Below, piece by piece: positions 16,533 to 25,843 of a stretch of 44,357 nucleotides of DNA. The notes under the pieces are model-generated. The model had not been told where the DNA came from, made no database searches, and saw only the letters and a list, made by a program, of their open reading frames with translations. This DNA comes from Tabrizicola fusiformis (GTDB lineage Bacteria; Pseudomonadota; Alphaproteobacteria; Rhodobacterales; Rhodobacteraceae), in the NCBI RefSeq assembly GCF_013328815.1, contig NZ_JABUHN010000019.1:1-44357 (forward strand), in the 5' to 3' direction. How positions within the stretch are numbered: position 1 is the stretch's first letter; the number at the start of each line of letters is the position of its first letter. The position numbers were made by a program, and so were the translations under genes.

Positions 16533-17606
16533 TTACGGCGCCGCAGCCGCCTGCGCCATGAAGCCCTGCCAGCGCGGTTCGTCCTCGGGGCGGCGCCCGG
16601 CCTTGGCGCAGATCGCCGCCATATGATCGGCGCAGCACAGGTAATGCAGCCGCGCCACATCGGGCAGGGCCATCAGCCTGTGGCGCATCGCCTCAAAGGC
16701 GTCGGCATAGCGAAAGGCGCTGCTGTCGGGCATCCGCCCGCCATCGGCGCGCTGAAAATAGCTGCTGGTGTAGCGGTCGGACAGCGCCACGGGCGAGGGG
16801 GTTCCGGCCTTCAGGCTGAAACTTTCGGCCGAGCGCAGCATGTAATGGTTGACCTGTGCCACCCGGTGGCTGACCAGTTCCTTGGGCAGCCGCCGCAGAT
16901 AGCGCCGCCCGGTCACATCCCAGTCGGTCACCTCCTGGCCATCGGCATTGACCAGTTGCAGCCCCGGCTCGGTCCCGCGCAGGGCCGCCTTTTCCGGCGA
17001 CAGGCCCTTTGGCCCATGCTCGCCCAGCCGGTCAAACCAGCGCGGCTGACGGAACAGCATCTTGACCCATTGCGACAGGCTTGATGCCTGTGGCCGGGCC
17101 AGACTGAACTGCTGATGCACCGGCAGATCCTGATATTCCGTGATGCCGCAGGTGCCGAACACACGCCAGGTCAGCGCCATGGCCAGAAACGGCGGCGCCT
17201 CGGGCGGGCCGATCAGCTCGGCCACCGTGCCGTTGCCCTTGTGGATCACCAGAAACTCGTCAACGTCGCAGACAAAGACCCATTGCGCCCGTCGCACCGA
17301 TTTATGCGCCCGCGCCGCGGCCAGCTTGGCTTCGGTGATGCGCGCGCCCGGGGGCACCTCATGCCGGATATGGTACAACCGCCCTGCGGCCTCCAGCGCG
17401 TCCAGCAATTGCGGCGAGCGGTCGGTGCAGGCGTTGGTCACCACCACGACATCGGTAAAGCCCAGCATCTTATACCAGGCCAGCCATTCGACGATGAAGG
17501 CGCCTTCGTTGCGCATCGAAGCGACGACCGTGATGCGCAAGCGAACCTCCTTACCCGAAGGCGCAGGCTGCTGCCCGGGCGCGGCACTGTCAAGCGGGCT
17601 TGCCAT
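16533..17606 (-). CDS. Glycosyltransferase family 2-like protein
   Basis: 357 residues. [21 protein letters not shown] with [18 protein letters not shown] is the nucleotide-sugar-binding start of the GT2-like/DUF4422 to GT92-type group. [12 protein letters not shown] supplies a DxD-type metal motif near residue 110. C-terminal segments ([20 protein letters not shown]) resemble those of alphaproteobacterial proteins annotated as glycosyl transferase family 2. There is no membrane segment, so it acts in the cytoplasm or at the inner membrane face. The sugar and acceptor are unknown. I start at ATG 17606; the 50 residues of the longer frame overlap the pth promoter region. Divergent from pth, convergent with rplY. 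Confidence 0.85.
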   Translation of the reverse strand: MASPLDSAAPGQQPAPSGKEVRLRITVVASMRNEGAFIVEWLAWYKMLGFTDVVVVTNACTDRSPQLLDALEAAGRLYHIRHEVPPGARITEAKLAAARAHKSVRRAQWVFVCDVDEFLVIHKGNGTVAELIGPPEAPPFLAMALTWRVFGTCGITEYQDLPVHQQFSLARPQASSLSQWVKMLFRQPRWFDRLGEHGPKGLSPEKAALRGTEPGLQLVNADGQEVTDWDVTGRRYLRRLPKELVSHRVAQVNHYMLRSAESFSLKAGTPSPVALSDRYTSSYFQRADGGRMPDSSAFRYADAFEAMRHRLMALPDVARLHYLCCADHMAAICAKAGRRPEDEPRWQGFMAQAAAAP

Positions 17607-17657
17607 GGCGGGCAGGTCATGGGATTTCCGGCAAGGCGCAGCAACGGGAACGGGCGG

Positions 17658-18347
17658 ATGAAACTTTTCGTGGGCCTCGGCAATCCGGGGGCGAAATACG
17701 CGGGCAACCGCCACAACATCGGTTTTATGGCGCTGGACCGGATCGCGGCGGACCATGGCTTCTCACCGTGGAAGAAGGGGTTTCAGGGGCAGACCTGCGA
17801 AGGGCGGCTGGGCGGCGAAAAGGTCGTGCTGCTGAAACCCGAAACCTTCATGAACCTCTCGGGGCAGTCGGTTCAGGCGGCGGTCACCTTTTACAAGCTG
17901 CAACTTGCCGATGTGACGGTGTTCCATGACGAGCTTGACCTCGCCCCCGGCAAGCTGCGCGTCAAACAGGGCGGCGGCCATGCCGGGCATAACGGCCTGC
18001 GCTCGATCCATCAGCATCTGGGCGAAGCCTATGGCCGGGTGCGGCTGGGCATCGGTCATCCGGGCCACAAGGATGCGGTGGCCGCCTATGTGCTGCATGA
18101 TTTCGCCAAGGCTGATCAGGACTGGCTCGACGATCTGCTGCGCGGCATCTCCGATGGGGCGGCGGCGCTGGCCGAGGGGGACGGCACGCGCTTCATGAAT
18201 GCGGTGTCGCTGCGGGTGGCGCCACCCCGTTCGGGCGGCGCGGCAAAGGAAGCCACAGCAAAAGCCGCCACCCCGGCAGAGGTTCAGGAGCCCGCCGCCG
18301 AAGTGCCGCGCAGCCCGTTGCAGCGGCTGGCCGACAAGTTCCGCTGA
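17658..18347 (+). CDS. pth: Peptidyl-tRNA hydrolase
   Basis: 229 residues. Cleaves peptidyl-tRNA released by stalled ribosomes. [22 protein letters not shown] contains the catalytic His (NRHNIG) and the conserved Asn; [10 protein letters not shown], then [28 protein letters not shown] with the catalytic Asp, are diagnostic. The last ~45 residues (from VAPPRSGG) are an Ala/Pro/Lys-rich extension longer than in E. coli but common in Rhodobacterales. The ATG at 17658 is the only family-consistent start. It converges with the OmpA-like gene with a 5-nt gap. Confidence 0.97.
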   Translation: MKLFVGLGNPGAKYAGNRHNIGFMALDRIAADHGFSPWKKGFQGQTCEGRLGGEKVVLLKPETFMNLSGQSVQAAVTFYKLQLADVTVFHDELDLAPGKLRVKQGGGHAGHNGLRSIHQHLGEAYGRVRLGIGHPGHKDAVAAYVLHDFAKADQDWLDDLLRGISDGAAALAEGDGTRFMNAVSLRVAPPRSGGAAKEATAKAATPAEVQEPAAEVPRSPLQRLADKFR

Positions 18348-18352
18348 CGCCG

Positions 18353-19966
18353 CTATCGCTCGGTCAGTTTCAACTCGATGCGGCGGTTCTGGGCGCGGGC
18401 TTCGGCGCTGTCGCCGCTGGCCACGGGCTGAAACTCGCCAAAGCCGGTGGCGGCCAGCCGGTTCGGCGGAAAGCCCAGCTCGTCCACCATATAGCGCACC
18501 ACCGACAGCGCCCGCGCCTGGCTGAGTTCCCAATTGTCGGCGAATTCGCCGGTGCCCGACAGCGGCACATTGTCGGTATGGCCATCGACGCGGATGATCC
18601 AGTCGATCTCGGGGGGAATGTCGCCCGCCACTTCGGAAAGGGTCGCGGCCACCCCGGCGATCTGGTTGCGGCCTTCGGGGGCCAGATCGGCCGAACCGGG
18701 TCGGAACAGCACCTCGGAGGAAAAGACGAAACGGTCGCCCACCACCCGCACCCCGGGCCGCCCCGCCAGAAGCTGGCGCAATTGGCCGAAGAATTCCGAG
18801 CGGAATTTCTCAAGATTCTGGTTTTCCGCCTCCAGCCGCTTGCGCTCGGCCGCCTCCATTTCGGCACGCTGCTTCTGCTCGCTGGCGACCTGTGCCAAGG
18901 CGGTGTTCAACTGGGTTCCCAGCGCCTCGATCTGCACCTTGGCTTCGGCATCGCGGGCGGCAGAGGCATCCAGCAAATCCTGCAGGGCGCCCAATTGCCC
19001 GCGCAGCGCGGTGATCTGCTGGTTCAGAAGTTCCACCTTGCGGGCCGCTTCCAGCGTCTTTTGCTGTTCGGCCGTGAGGGCCGCTTCGGCAGCCGCCAGA
19101 AGGGCCGCCTTCTGGTCGCCGGTCGCACCGGCTTTGTCGGCCGCAGCCCGCGCGGCGGCAAGCAGGGTCAGCGTCTCTTCCGCCTGCTTGCGCTGTTCTT
19201 CCAGCGCAAGGGTCATGGCCGTGAGTTCCTCATCCGAGGATTTCAGCTTGTCGCGCAGGGTGGCAAGGGCAGCGGCATCGGCCAGCCGCGCCGCCTCTTC
19301 CGCGGTCAGCTTCGCCTGCGCCGCCTCCAGCGCCGCCTTGTCCGCCTCTCCCTTGGCACGCAGATCGGTCAGCAAAGCCTCAATCGCGGCGCGGCGGGCG
19401 GCGGCCAGACGGGCCTCTTCGGCGCTCTTGTCGATTTCGGTCCGGGCCTTGGCAAGGGCAAGGTCCAGCGCCTCTTTCTCGGTCATCAGTCTGGACTGCG
19501 CCGCCTTCAGCTCTTCGACCGAGGCGGTGAGCGTGCCGACCTGCCCGCGCGCTGCGTCACGCTCGGCCAGAAGGCTGGCGACCTGCGCTTCAAAGCTTGC
19601 AATGCGCCCCTGCGCCTCGCCCAGCGCACCTTGGGCGCTGGCCAGTTGCGCCGTCAGCCCGGCAATCTGATCGGCCTGCCGCGCCCCTTCGGCCCGCGCC
19701 GTGGCAAGCGAGGCGGTCAGCGTGCCGACCTCGGCCTGCAAGCCCTCGGCCCGGCTGCGTTCCAGCCCCAGCGCATCGGCCAGTTGCGCCACCTGCGCGG
19801 TCAGCGACTGCAACTCGCCGCTTTGGGCGGTGATCGTCTCGCGTAGGACCGATTGCATGACGGTGAAGATGGTCAGCACGAACATCAGCACCATCAGAAG
19901 CGTCGTCACCGCATCGACGAAGCCGGGCCAGATGTTGGAACTGTCTCGGCGGCGCGAAAGGCCCAT
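18353..19966 (-). CDS. MotB/OmpA-like peptidoglycan-binding protein with long coiled coil
   Basis: 537 residues. One N-terminal membrane helix (GFVDAVTTLLMVLMFVLTIF) carries an Asp at residue 18 in the position of the proton-binding Asp of MotB. About 330 residues of Ala/Glu/Leu/Gln heptad sequence follow (roughly 45-385), then a C-terminal OmpA-like peptidoglycan-binding domain with VDGHTDNVPLSG and NRRIELKL. With the N-terminus inside, the coiled coil and OmpA domain are periplasmic. It follows the MotA/ExbB-like gene by 3 nt, so the two should form an ion-driven stator-like complex. The coil is far longer than in flagellar MotB or in ExbD/TolR. The function is unknown; not flagellar by context. 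Confidence 0.9.
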   Translation of the reverse strand: MGLSRRRDSSNIWPGFVDAVTTLLMVLMFVLTIFTVMQSVLRETITAQSGELQSLTAQVAQLADALGLERSRAEGLQAEVGTLTASLATARAEGARQADQIAGLTAQLASAQGALGEAQGRIASFEAQVASLLAERDAARGQVGTLTASVEELKAAQSRLMTEKEALDLALAKARTEIDKSAEEARLAAARRAAIEALLTDLRAKGEADKAALEAAQAKLTAEEAARLADAAALATLRDKLKSSDEELTAMTLALEEQRKQAEETLTLLAAARAAADKAGATGDQKAALLAAAEAALTAEQQKTLEAARKVELLNQQITALRGQLGALQDLLDASAARDAEAKVQIEALGTQLNTALAQVASEQKQRAEMEAAERKRLEAENQNLEKFRSEFFGQLRQLLAGRPGVRVVGDRFVFSSEVLFRPGSADLAPEGRNQIAGVAATLSEVAGDIPPEIDWIIRVDGHTDNVPLSGTGEFADNWELSQARALSVVRYMVDELGFPPNRLAATGFGEFQPVASGDSAEARAQNRRIELKLTER

Positions 19967-19969
19967 GGC

Positions 19970-21133
19970 CTAGACCCGCCCGCGCGTCAGTTGCCGCACC
20001 GTATTGGTCAGCGTGGAAAGATCAGCCCGCAGATCGGCCATCGCCTCTTGCCGGCCTGCCGCCAGCTCTTCCAGAATCCGCAGCAATTGCACGTCGATCG
20101 AGCGCAGGCGCATCCGGCTTTCGGCATCGACCTGCGCCTTGCTGTCCTCGCCGGTCAGGGCGGCCACCAGCCGCTCTTGCCCTTCGGCAATGCGGATCAT
20201 CGTGGCGTGCTGGCCCTTTTCGTCCACCGCGATCCGCGCCAGCTTGTTGATGGCGGCGGTCAGTTGCGCCAGCCCCTCATCGGTGGCGGCGCGGTTTTCG
20301 TCGGATTGTGCGATCAGCGTCTGCAACACCTCGACCTGACCGGCCAGATGGTCCAGCACCGCCGACACCGCCCCGCCATCGGCGCTGTCGCCATCGGCGC
20401 CGGCAAAGCCCAGCCGGGTGATCGACGAAAGCCAATCCTCAAGCTCGCGGTAAAAACGGTTCTGGCCATGGCCGGCGAAAAGTTCGAGCAGCCCGACCAC
20501 CAGCGACCCGGCCAGCCCCAAGAGCGACGACGAAAACGCCGTGCCCATGCCGCCCAACTGGCTTTCCAGCCCGCCCATCAGCTTGCCGAAAACTTCCAGC
20601 CCGCTTTCGCCCTCTTTCGGGGCAAGGCTGCGGATGGTTTCCACCACGGCGGGAACCGTGGTCGCCAGCCCATAGAATGTGCCCAGAAGGCCAAGGAAAA
20701 TCAAAAGGTTGGTCAGATAGCGCGTGATGTCGCGCGCCTCGTCGATCCGCGTGGCGACCGAATCCTGGATCGAGCGGGCCGAGGTCGAGGAAATCTGCGT
20801 CCGCGCGCCGCGGCTGTGCAGAAGCTGCGCCAGAGGGGCCAGAAGGCGGGGCGGCGCGGCCTCTTCGGCGCCGGGGTCATGGCGGGCGAACCGCTCGATC
20901 CAGCTTACCGACTGCACAAGGATCAGCACCTGCCAGAAACAGGTGGCAACCCCCAAGAGGAAGACGGCGGTGATGAAGCCGTTCAGCAGCGGATTGGTGG
21001 CGATGATGCCGAAAACCGTGTCATGGATCAGCCAGGCGCCGCTGGCGACCAGCACGCAGACCAGCAACATGGTCACGATCTGGCGGATCGGCTGGCTGAA
21101 ATGGGTCTCGGGGGCCGCTCTGGTGCTGTCCAT
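19970..21133 (-). CDS. MotA/TolQ/ExbB family proton channel protein
   Basis: 387 residues. Two N-terminal helices (IVTMLLVCVLVASGAWLI, then GFITAVFLLGVATCFWQVL) are followed by the conserved pair YLTNLLIFLGLLGTFYGLAT and GTAFSSSLLGLAGSLVVGLLEL, the pore-lining helices of MotA/TolQ/ExbB with their Thr/Ser residues. The C-terminal ~150 residues are cytoplasmic and helical (AVLDHLAGQVEVLQTL, later VQLLRILEELAAGRQEAM). It would conduct ions and move against the MotB-like partner encoded immediately downstream. The start is ATG 21133; the longer frame adds an Arg/Ala-rich stretch with no homology. The closest functional label is a generic energy-transducing inner membrane complex. Confidence 0.88.
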   Translation of the reverse strand: MDSTRAAPETHFSQPIRQIVTMLLVCVLVASGAWLIHDTVFGIIATNPLLNGFITAVFLLGVATCFWQVLILVQSVSWIERFARHDPGAEEAAPPRLLAPLAQLLHSRGARTQISSTSARSIQDSVATRIDEARDITRYLTNLLIFLGLLGTFYGLATTVPAVVETIRSLAPKEGESGLEVFGKLMGGLESQLGGMGTAFSSSLLGLAGSLVVGLLELFAGHGQNRFYRELEDWLSSITRLGFAGADGDSADGGAVSAVLDHLAGQVEVLQTLIAQSDENRAATDEGLAQLTAAINKLARIAVDEKGQHATMIRIAEGQERLVAALTGEDSKAQVDAESRMRLRSIDVQLLRILEELAAGRQEAMADLRADLSTLTNTVRQLTRGRV

Positions 21134-21217
21134 CGGTTGGTTCCGACCTCTTGCTGCTCGGGCAAAGCATAACAGGCGGCGGGCAAAGGCCAAGCAAAAC
21201 CGCGTGTGCCGGTGCAG

Positions 21218-21736
21218 TTACAGCGCCGCCACCCGCGCCGCCAGCCATTCCAGATCGGCGTCGGCAATGCCCAGATCGGCCAGATGCTGTGCCGTGGCGA
21301 AAAGGTAATCGCGGTTCGGTCCGCGCCCGCCCACCGCATCCGCGATGATCCGCGCCTGTTCCTCAAGCGGCAGACCGCCGCAATATTGCACATGGTCGGG
21401 GTCGATCACATAGGCCAGCGCCCGCACCTGCCCGCCCTCGGCCAAATCGAGCGTGACTTCGCGTTCGAGATAGGCCGACGAGATCAGCTCACGCTCGCGC
21501 AGGGCGGCAAGGGTTTCGGCCTCGGTTCCCGGTTCAACGCGAAAGGCCACCCCGTCACAGACCGCCCCCGGTGCCGCATCCAGCGCCAGCACAAGGCCCG
21601 GCGCGGTTTCGGTGCCGCGATGGTGGATCGAGCGCATGCAGAAACTGCGATGCCAGTCCCGCAACCGCGCCACCCGCGCCTCGGCCACGGCGAAACCCGG
21701 ATGCCAGATCAGCGAGCCATACCCGAAAACCCACAT
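21218..21736 (-). CDS. ChaC-like gamma-glutamylcyclotransferase
   Basis: 172 residues. The substrate-binding signature MWVFGYGSLIWHPGF opens the protein, as in ChaC, which degrades glutathione to 5-oxoproline and Cys-Gly. Further family matches are CMRSIHHRGTETAPGLVLAL, the region SAYLEREV with the candidate catalytic Glu, and AYVIDPDHVQYCGGL. I choose ATG 21736 because AAAGG lies 8 nt upstream; the GTG at 21745 gives only three extra residues. Transcribed leftward upstream of the MotA-like pair but probably a separate unit (84-nt gap). Confidence 0.92.
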   Translation of the reverse strand: MWVFGYGSLIWHPGFAVAEARVARLRDWHRSFCMRSIHHRGTETAPGLVLALDAAPGAVCDGVAFRVEPGTEAETLAALRERELISSAYLEREVTLDLAEGGQVRALAYVIDPDHVQYCGGLPLEEQARIIADAVGGRGPNRDYLFATAQHLADLGIADADLEWLAARVAAL

Positions 21737-21807
21737 GTGATGCACCTTTGCTGGCCCTTGCCCGGGCAGAGGTGTAATCAGCGGGCAAAGCGAAAGGAAG
21801 CCTGCCC

Positions 21808-22788
21808 ATGCGCGTTCTGATCTGGATCACCGTCATCGCGGCGGCTTTGTGGAGCGGGCTGTGGTTCGTGGCCTCGACCTCGATCCGCAACGGCACCGAA
21901 AGCTGGTTCGCCGAACAGGCGGCACAGGGTATAACGGCCGAAAAATCTGCGCTGGTGGTGCAGGGCTTCCCCAGCCGTGTCGATGTGACCGTGAGTGATC
22001 TTGTGCTGGCCGATCCGGCGCAGGGCACCGGCTGGCAGACGCCGTTCCTTCAGGTCTTTTCCATGAGCTGGAAGCCCTGGCACCTGATCGCCGCGCTGCC
22101 CACCGGGCAGGTGGTGACGCTGCCCGGGCAGGAAATCGCGCTGGATGGCGAAGGGATGCTCGCCTCGCTGGAACTGCATCCGGGGATCAGCCTTGCCCTG
22201 GACAAGACGCGGTTCGAAGCGAAGGCGCTGCGGCTGATTTCCACGGCGGGCTGGTCTTTCGGCGCCGATCAGGTCTTTGCAGCGACCGAGGAAGACCCCA
22301 GCCTTGTGAACACCCACCGGCTGGGTCTGAAGTTGCAGGGCATAACCCCCGATCCGGTGATTGCCGGGGCGGCGGGGCTGCCCGCGCGGGCGGATCTGTT
22401 CCATCTGGATGCCTATGCCAGCTTTACCGCGCCGATCGACCGCCACGCCGGACAGGCAAAGCCCCGGCTCTCGGTGCTGGACCTGCGCGAGGCGCGGCTG
22501 GATTGGGGGAACCTGCAGATCACCGCCGGGGGCCGGATGGCCGCCGGGGCCGATGGTCTCGCCGAGGGCGAAATCGAGGTGAAGATCACCGGCTGGCGGC
22601 AGCTTCTGCCGCTGATGGTGGCGATGGGCCGCACCACCGCCGATCAGGCCCGGGTGCTGGAGCGCGGGCTTGAGGTCTTGGCCAAGGCGGGGGGCGATCC
22701 GAATGTGCTGAACCTGACGCTGCGCGCGGCGGGGGGGCAGATGGTGCTGGGGCCGCTGCCGCTTGGCCCGGCGCCGCGGATGAACTGA
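21808..22788 (+). CDS. DUF2125 domain protein
   Basis: 326 residues. A single N-terminal hydrophobic helix (VLIWITVIAAALWSGLWFVA) anchors or exports it. The rest is beta-rich with repeated segments such as SALVVQGFPSRVDVTVSDL, then LQVFSMSWKPWHLIAALP and FTAPIDRHAGQAKP, a pattern I recognise as DUF2125, common in Rhodobacterales. The fold resembles AsmA-like/bridge proteins of the envelope, and the function is unknown. GAAAGGAAG precedes the ATG with good spacing. It is convergent with the extensin gene (4-nt gap) and divergent from the ChaC-like gene. Confidence 0.8.
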   Translation: MRVLIWITVIAAALWSGLWFVASTSIRNGTESWFAEQAAQGITAEKSALVVQGFPSRVDVTVSDLVLADPAQGTGWQTPFLQVFSMSWKPWHLIAALPTGQVVTLPGQEIALDGEGMLASLELHPGISLALDKTRFEAKALRLISTAGWSFGADQVFAATEEDPSLVNTHRLGLKLQGITPDPVIAGAAGLPARADLFHLDAYASFTAPIDRHAGQAKPRLSVLDLREARLDWGNLQITAGGRMAAGADGLAEGEIEVKITGWRQLLPLMVAMGRTTADQARVLERGLEVLAKAGGDPNVLNLTLRAAGGQMVLGPLPLGPAPRMN

Positions 22789-22792
22789 CGCG

Positions 22793-23671
22793 CTATCTGC
22801 AATAGGCGCCGCTGTTGTAGCGCGCGGTGTCGAAATGCAGGTGGTCTTCGTGATAGCCGTCCGACCCGGGGCCGAGTGTGGTGCCGAAGATGCCGCAGGC
22901 GCCCTTATGGGCCTTGCGGATCGGGGCGTTGTAGTCGCGCGCGATGCTCCATTCGGTGCCGTCCGAAAAGACGAAGCCGCCGATGTCGATTGCCTTGCCC
23001 CGGCCATGTTCGCTGATCTTGTTGCCCTTTTTGTTGTTGCGCGGGCGGCAGATGTAATGGGCGGCAATCCGCAGCTCGACCACTTCGCGCTTCTTGCCGA
23101 AGGCCGGGCGCATGGCGCCGTCCACCCATTGCCGCAGCGCCTCTGCCGTTTCGCAGGTGATTGTGGCGGGCTGGCTCAGGCGGATGCCGGAAACCGAGGT
23201 GACGCGAACCGGCTCTTCGACGCCGCAGCCTTTCACCTTTGAGGTGATGCGCGCCAGCTTTTCGCCCTTGATTTGCGGGTCGCCACAGACCGATCCGGCC
23301 TTGCTGGCCTTTTCACGCTTGGGCTTTTTCTGCTTGGTTTTCGGGGTCTTGTCGCTGGTTGCCGCCGCCGCAAGATCAATCTCGGGCAGGGGGGCCAGAT
23401 CGGCGGGGCGCGGGCGCGGCCGGACCGAGGCGATCAGCGTGTCGAGCGGGATCAGCGCTTCGGGCTGCGGCGGGGTGGCGGTCAGCCCCGCAGGCCGGGC
23501 GCGCGGGCGGGGCAGGGCGGCAGGGGCCGGGGCGGTAACGGCGGCATTGGCACCGGCCATGGCGGTGACCGCCGCCGGGCGGGGCAGCGGGCGTGGGGTG
23601 CTGGCAGGCGCATCGGCCATGAGCGGCAGGGCAGACAGGACAAACACGACGGGAGCCCAGAGGCGCCGCAT
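22793..23671 (-). CDS. Extensin-like C-terminal domain protein, M15-type peptidase fold
   Basis: 292 residues. A signal peptide (WAPVVFVLSALPLMA) leads into a Pro/Arg/Ala-rich low-complexity region of about 85 residues and a Lys-rich patch (KTKQKKPKREKASKAG). The C-terminal ~165 residues are the extensin-like domain, with SEHGRGKAIDIGGF and HEDHLHFD giving the His/Asp/His zinc ligand set of M15 peptidases (VanY/DacB type). It probably acts on peptidoglycan peptides in the periplasm. Four cysteines (CGDP, KGCGV, ITCET, YICRP) could form disulfides. Third gene of a leftward operon with hisC and tyrosine dehydrogenase (3-nt gap). Confidence 0.9.
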   Translation of the reverse strand: MRRLWAPVVFVLSALPLMADAPASTPRPLPRPAAVTAMAGANAAVTAPAPAALPRPRARPAGLTATPPQPEALIPLDTLIASVRPRPRPADLAPLPEIDLAAAATSDKTPKTKQKKPKREKASKAGSVCGDPQIKGEKLARITSKVKGCGVEEPVRVTSVSGIRLSQPATITCETAEALRQWVDGAMRPAFGKKREVVELRIAAHYICRPRNNKKGNKISEHGRGKAIDIGGFVFSDGTEWSIARDYNAPIRKAHKGACGIFGTTLGPGSDGYHEDHLHFDTARYNSGAYCR

Positions 23672-23674
23672 CGC

Positions 23675-24616
23675 TCAGGCCCCCGGTGCGGGCTTGGCCG
23701 GACCCGCGCCGCGGCCGAAATCGGGGGCGGCGGTGTCCTGCCCGGCTTCGATGATGCCGCGGCGGATCGCACGGGTCCGGGTGAAATAGTCGAACAGATG
23801 TTCGCCGTCGCCCATGCGGATCGCGCGTTGCAGCACGAACAGCTCTTCGGCAAAACGGCCAAGGATATCCAGCACGGCATCCTTGTTGGTCAGGAACACA
23901 TCCCGCCACATTGTGGGGTCCGAGGCGGCAATCCGGGTGAAATCCCGAAAACCCGACGCGGAATATTCGATGACTTCCGAGTTTGAAACCTGCGCCAGAT
24001 GGTCGGCCACCCCCACCATCGTATAGGCGATCAGGTGCGGCGTGTGGCTGACCACCGCCAGAACCTGATCGTGGTGCGCAGGTTCCATCCGGTTGGTCTT
24101 GGCCCCCATCGCCTTGAGCAAGTCTTCCAGCCGGGTCAGCGCCACCGGGTCCACCTCGGGCGCCGGGGTAAGCAGCCACCAGCGGTTCTGGAACAGGCTG
24201 GCAAAGCCGGACCGGGGGCCGGAATATTCGGTGCCTGCCATCGGGTGGCCGGGGATGAACTGCACGCCTTCGGGGATATGCGGTGCCACCGCCTCGATCA
24301 CCGCCTGCTTGACCGAGCCGACATCGGTGACCGTGGCCCCGGGCGCCAGATGCGGGCCGATTTCGGCGGCAATCGCGGCCATCGCCCCGACAGGCACCGC
24401 CAGAACAACCAGATCGGCGCCCTGAACCGCCTCGGCCGCGGTGGCGTAAACATGGTCACACAGCCCGATTTCCAGCGCTACGCCCCGGGTTTCGGCAGAT
24501 TTCGCATGGCCCGCGATTTCGCCCACCAGCCCGCCCGCGCGTATGGCATGAGCCATGGACGAGGCGATCAGCCCCAGCCCGATCAGGGCCACGCGGTTGT
24601 AGATCGGGCGGGTCAC
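23675..24616 (-). CDS. Prephenate/arogenate dehydrogenase (tyrosine biosynthesis)
   Basis: 313 residues. Oxidative decarboxylation of prephenate or arogenate toward tyrosine. The Rossmann fingerprint [19 protein letters not shown] is at the start; [14 protein letters not shown], then [14 protein letters not shown] with the catalytic His, and [12 protein letters not shown] are diagnostic of the TyrA/TyrC family. No chorismate mutase or ACT domain is fused. The start is GTG 24616, which overlaps the hisC stop (GTGA), indicating translational coupling; the longer in-frame extension would lie inside hisC. The hisC-tyrosine dehydrogenase pair is a common alphaproteobacterial arrangement in which the aminotransferase also serves aromatic amino acids. 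Confidence 0.94.
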   Translation of the reverse strand: MTRPIYNRVALIGLGLIASSMAHAIRAGGLVGEIAGHAKSAETRGVALEIGLCDHVYATAAEAVQGADLVVLAVPVGAMAAIAAEIGPHLAPGATVTDVGSVKQAVIEAVAPHIPEGVQFIPGHPMAGTEYSGPRSGFASLFQNRWWLLTPAPEVDPVALTRLEDLLKAMGAKTNRMEPAHHDQVLAVVSHTPHLIAYTMVGVADHLAQVSNSEVIEYSASGFRDFTRIAASDPTMWRDVFLTNKDAVLDILGRFAEELFVLQRAIRMGDGEHLFDYFTRTRAIRRGIIEAGQDTAAPDFGRGAGPAKPAPGA

Positions 24617-25698
24617 TTCACGCCCTTGAACTGGCCGATGGCATGGGCCACGCGGCGGCACGACGCCTCATCGCCCACGGTGATACGCAGGCAATGCGGC
24701 AGTTTATAGCTCGACACCCGGCGCACGATCAGCCCCTGCGCCTGCAAGAAGGCGTCGCAGGCCTCGGCGTCTTCCGGGCTGGCGAAACGGGCCAGAATGA
24801 AATTCGCCATCGAGGTGTCCGAAGGCACCCCCAGCGCCGCCAGCGCCTCGGCCAGCCAGTTGCGCATCCGGGCGTTGTCGGCGCGGCAGCGGTTCACATA
24901 ATCCTGATCGCGCACCGCCGCCTCGGCGGTGTCGAGTTGCGTGTTCGACAGGTTGAACGGGCCGCGAATGCGGTTCAGCACATCGATGATCGGTTTCGGC
25001 CCATAGGCCCAGCCAATCCGCAACCCGCCCAGACCGTAGATTTTCGAGAAGGTCCGGGTCATCACGACATTGCTGCGGGCGGTGACCACCGAGGCCCCGC
25101 CGTCAAACCCCTCGACATATTCGGCATAGGCCCCGTCCAGCACCAGAATGGCCTGCGGCGGCAGGCCATCGGCCAGACGCTCAATCTCGGCCTGTGAAAT
25201 CATGGTGCCGGTGGGGTTGTTCGGGTTGGCAATGAACACCAGCCGGGTGCGCCGGTTGCACGCCTTCAGAATCGCATCCACATCGGTGGTGCGGTCACGC
25301 TCGGCCACTTCGACCGGGGTTGCCCCGACCGCCAGCGCCGAAATCCGATACATCAGGAAGCCGTGTTCGGTGAACACCACCTCTTCCTTGGGCCCGGCAT
25401 AGGCCTGACACAGGAAGGTGATGATCTCATCGCTGCCCACGCCGCAGATGATGCGGGCGGGGTCCAGCTTGTGAACCTCGCCGATCGCCTCGCGCAGGCT
25501 GGCATGGTCGGTCGAGGGATAGCGGTGCAGGGTATGGACCGAACGGGCAAAGGCATCCTTGGCCTTGTCCGATGGCCCGAACGGGTTCTCGTTCGAGGAC
25601 AGTTTTACCACATTGGACACGCCTGCGACGGCGGCCTTGCCCCCTTCGTAAAGCGCAATCTCCATGATGCCGGGTTGCGGGCGGATCAGGTCACTCAT
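24613..25698 (-). CDS. hisC: Histidinol-phosphate aminotransferase
   Basis: 361 residues, PLP-dependent class I/II aminotransferase. It converts imidazole-acetol phosphate to histidinol phosphate, and members beside tyrosine dehydrogenase often also transaminate prephenate or phenylpyruvate. Motifs: [14 protein letters not shown] at the N-terminus, [24 protein letters not shown], the Schiff-base Lys in [20 protein letters not shown] (residue ~217), and the closing [14 protein letters not shown]. The start is ATG 25698 with GAGG 6 nt upstream. First gene of the hisC-tyrosine dehydrogenase-extensin operon, divergent from the class III aminotransferase at 25844. Confidence 0.94.
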   Translation of the reverse strand: MSDLIRPQPGIMEIALYEGGKAAVAGVSNVVKLSSNENPFGPSDKAKDAFARSVHTLHRYPSTDHASLREAIGEVHKLDPARIICGVGSDEIITFLCQAYAGPKEEVVFTEHGFLMYRISALAVGATPVEVAERDRTTDVDAILKACNRRTRLVFIANPNNPTGTMISQAEIERLADGLPPQAILVLDGAYAEYVEGFDGGASVVTARSNVVMTRTFSKIYGLGGLRIGWAYGPKPIIDVLNRIRGPFNLSNTQLDTAEAAVRDQDYVNRCRADNARMRNWLAEALAALGVPSDTSMANFILARFASPEDAEACDAFLQAQGLIVRRVSSYKLPHCLRITVGDEASCRRVAHAIGQFKGVK

Positions 25699-25843
25699 CG
25701 GAATCCTCGAACTGCTGGCCGGGGTTTTAGCGGGGGCCGGAGGGCTTGGCCAGCGGCAAATCTGACCTCTGGCCTTCACGGGGCGCCTTCCATTTGATCA
25801 AATTATTTGCCATAAGGTCGCATCCCTTGCCCGAGGTGCCACC

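Noticed and set aside
18353-21133. Zorya anti-phage system
   Set aside because: The MotA/MotB-like pair superficially fits ZorA/ZorB, but there is no zorC/D/E neighbour, the long coil is in the MotB-like rather than the MotA-like protein, and the context is housekeeping.
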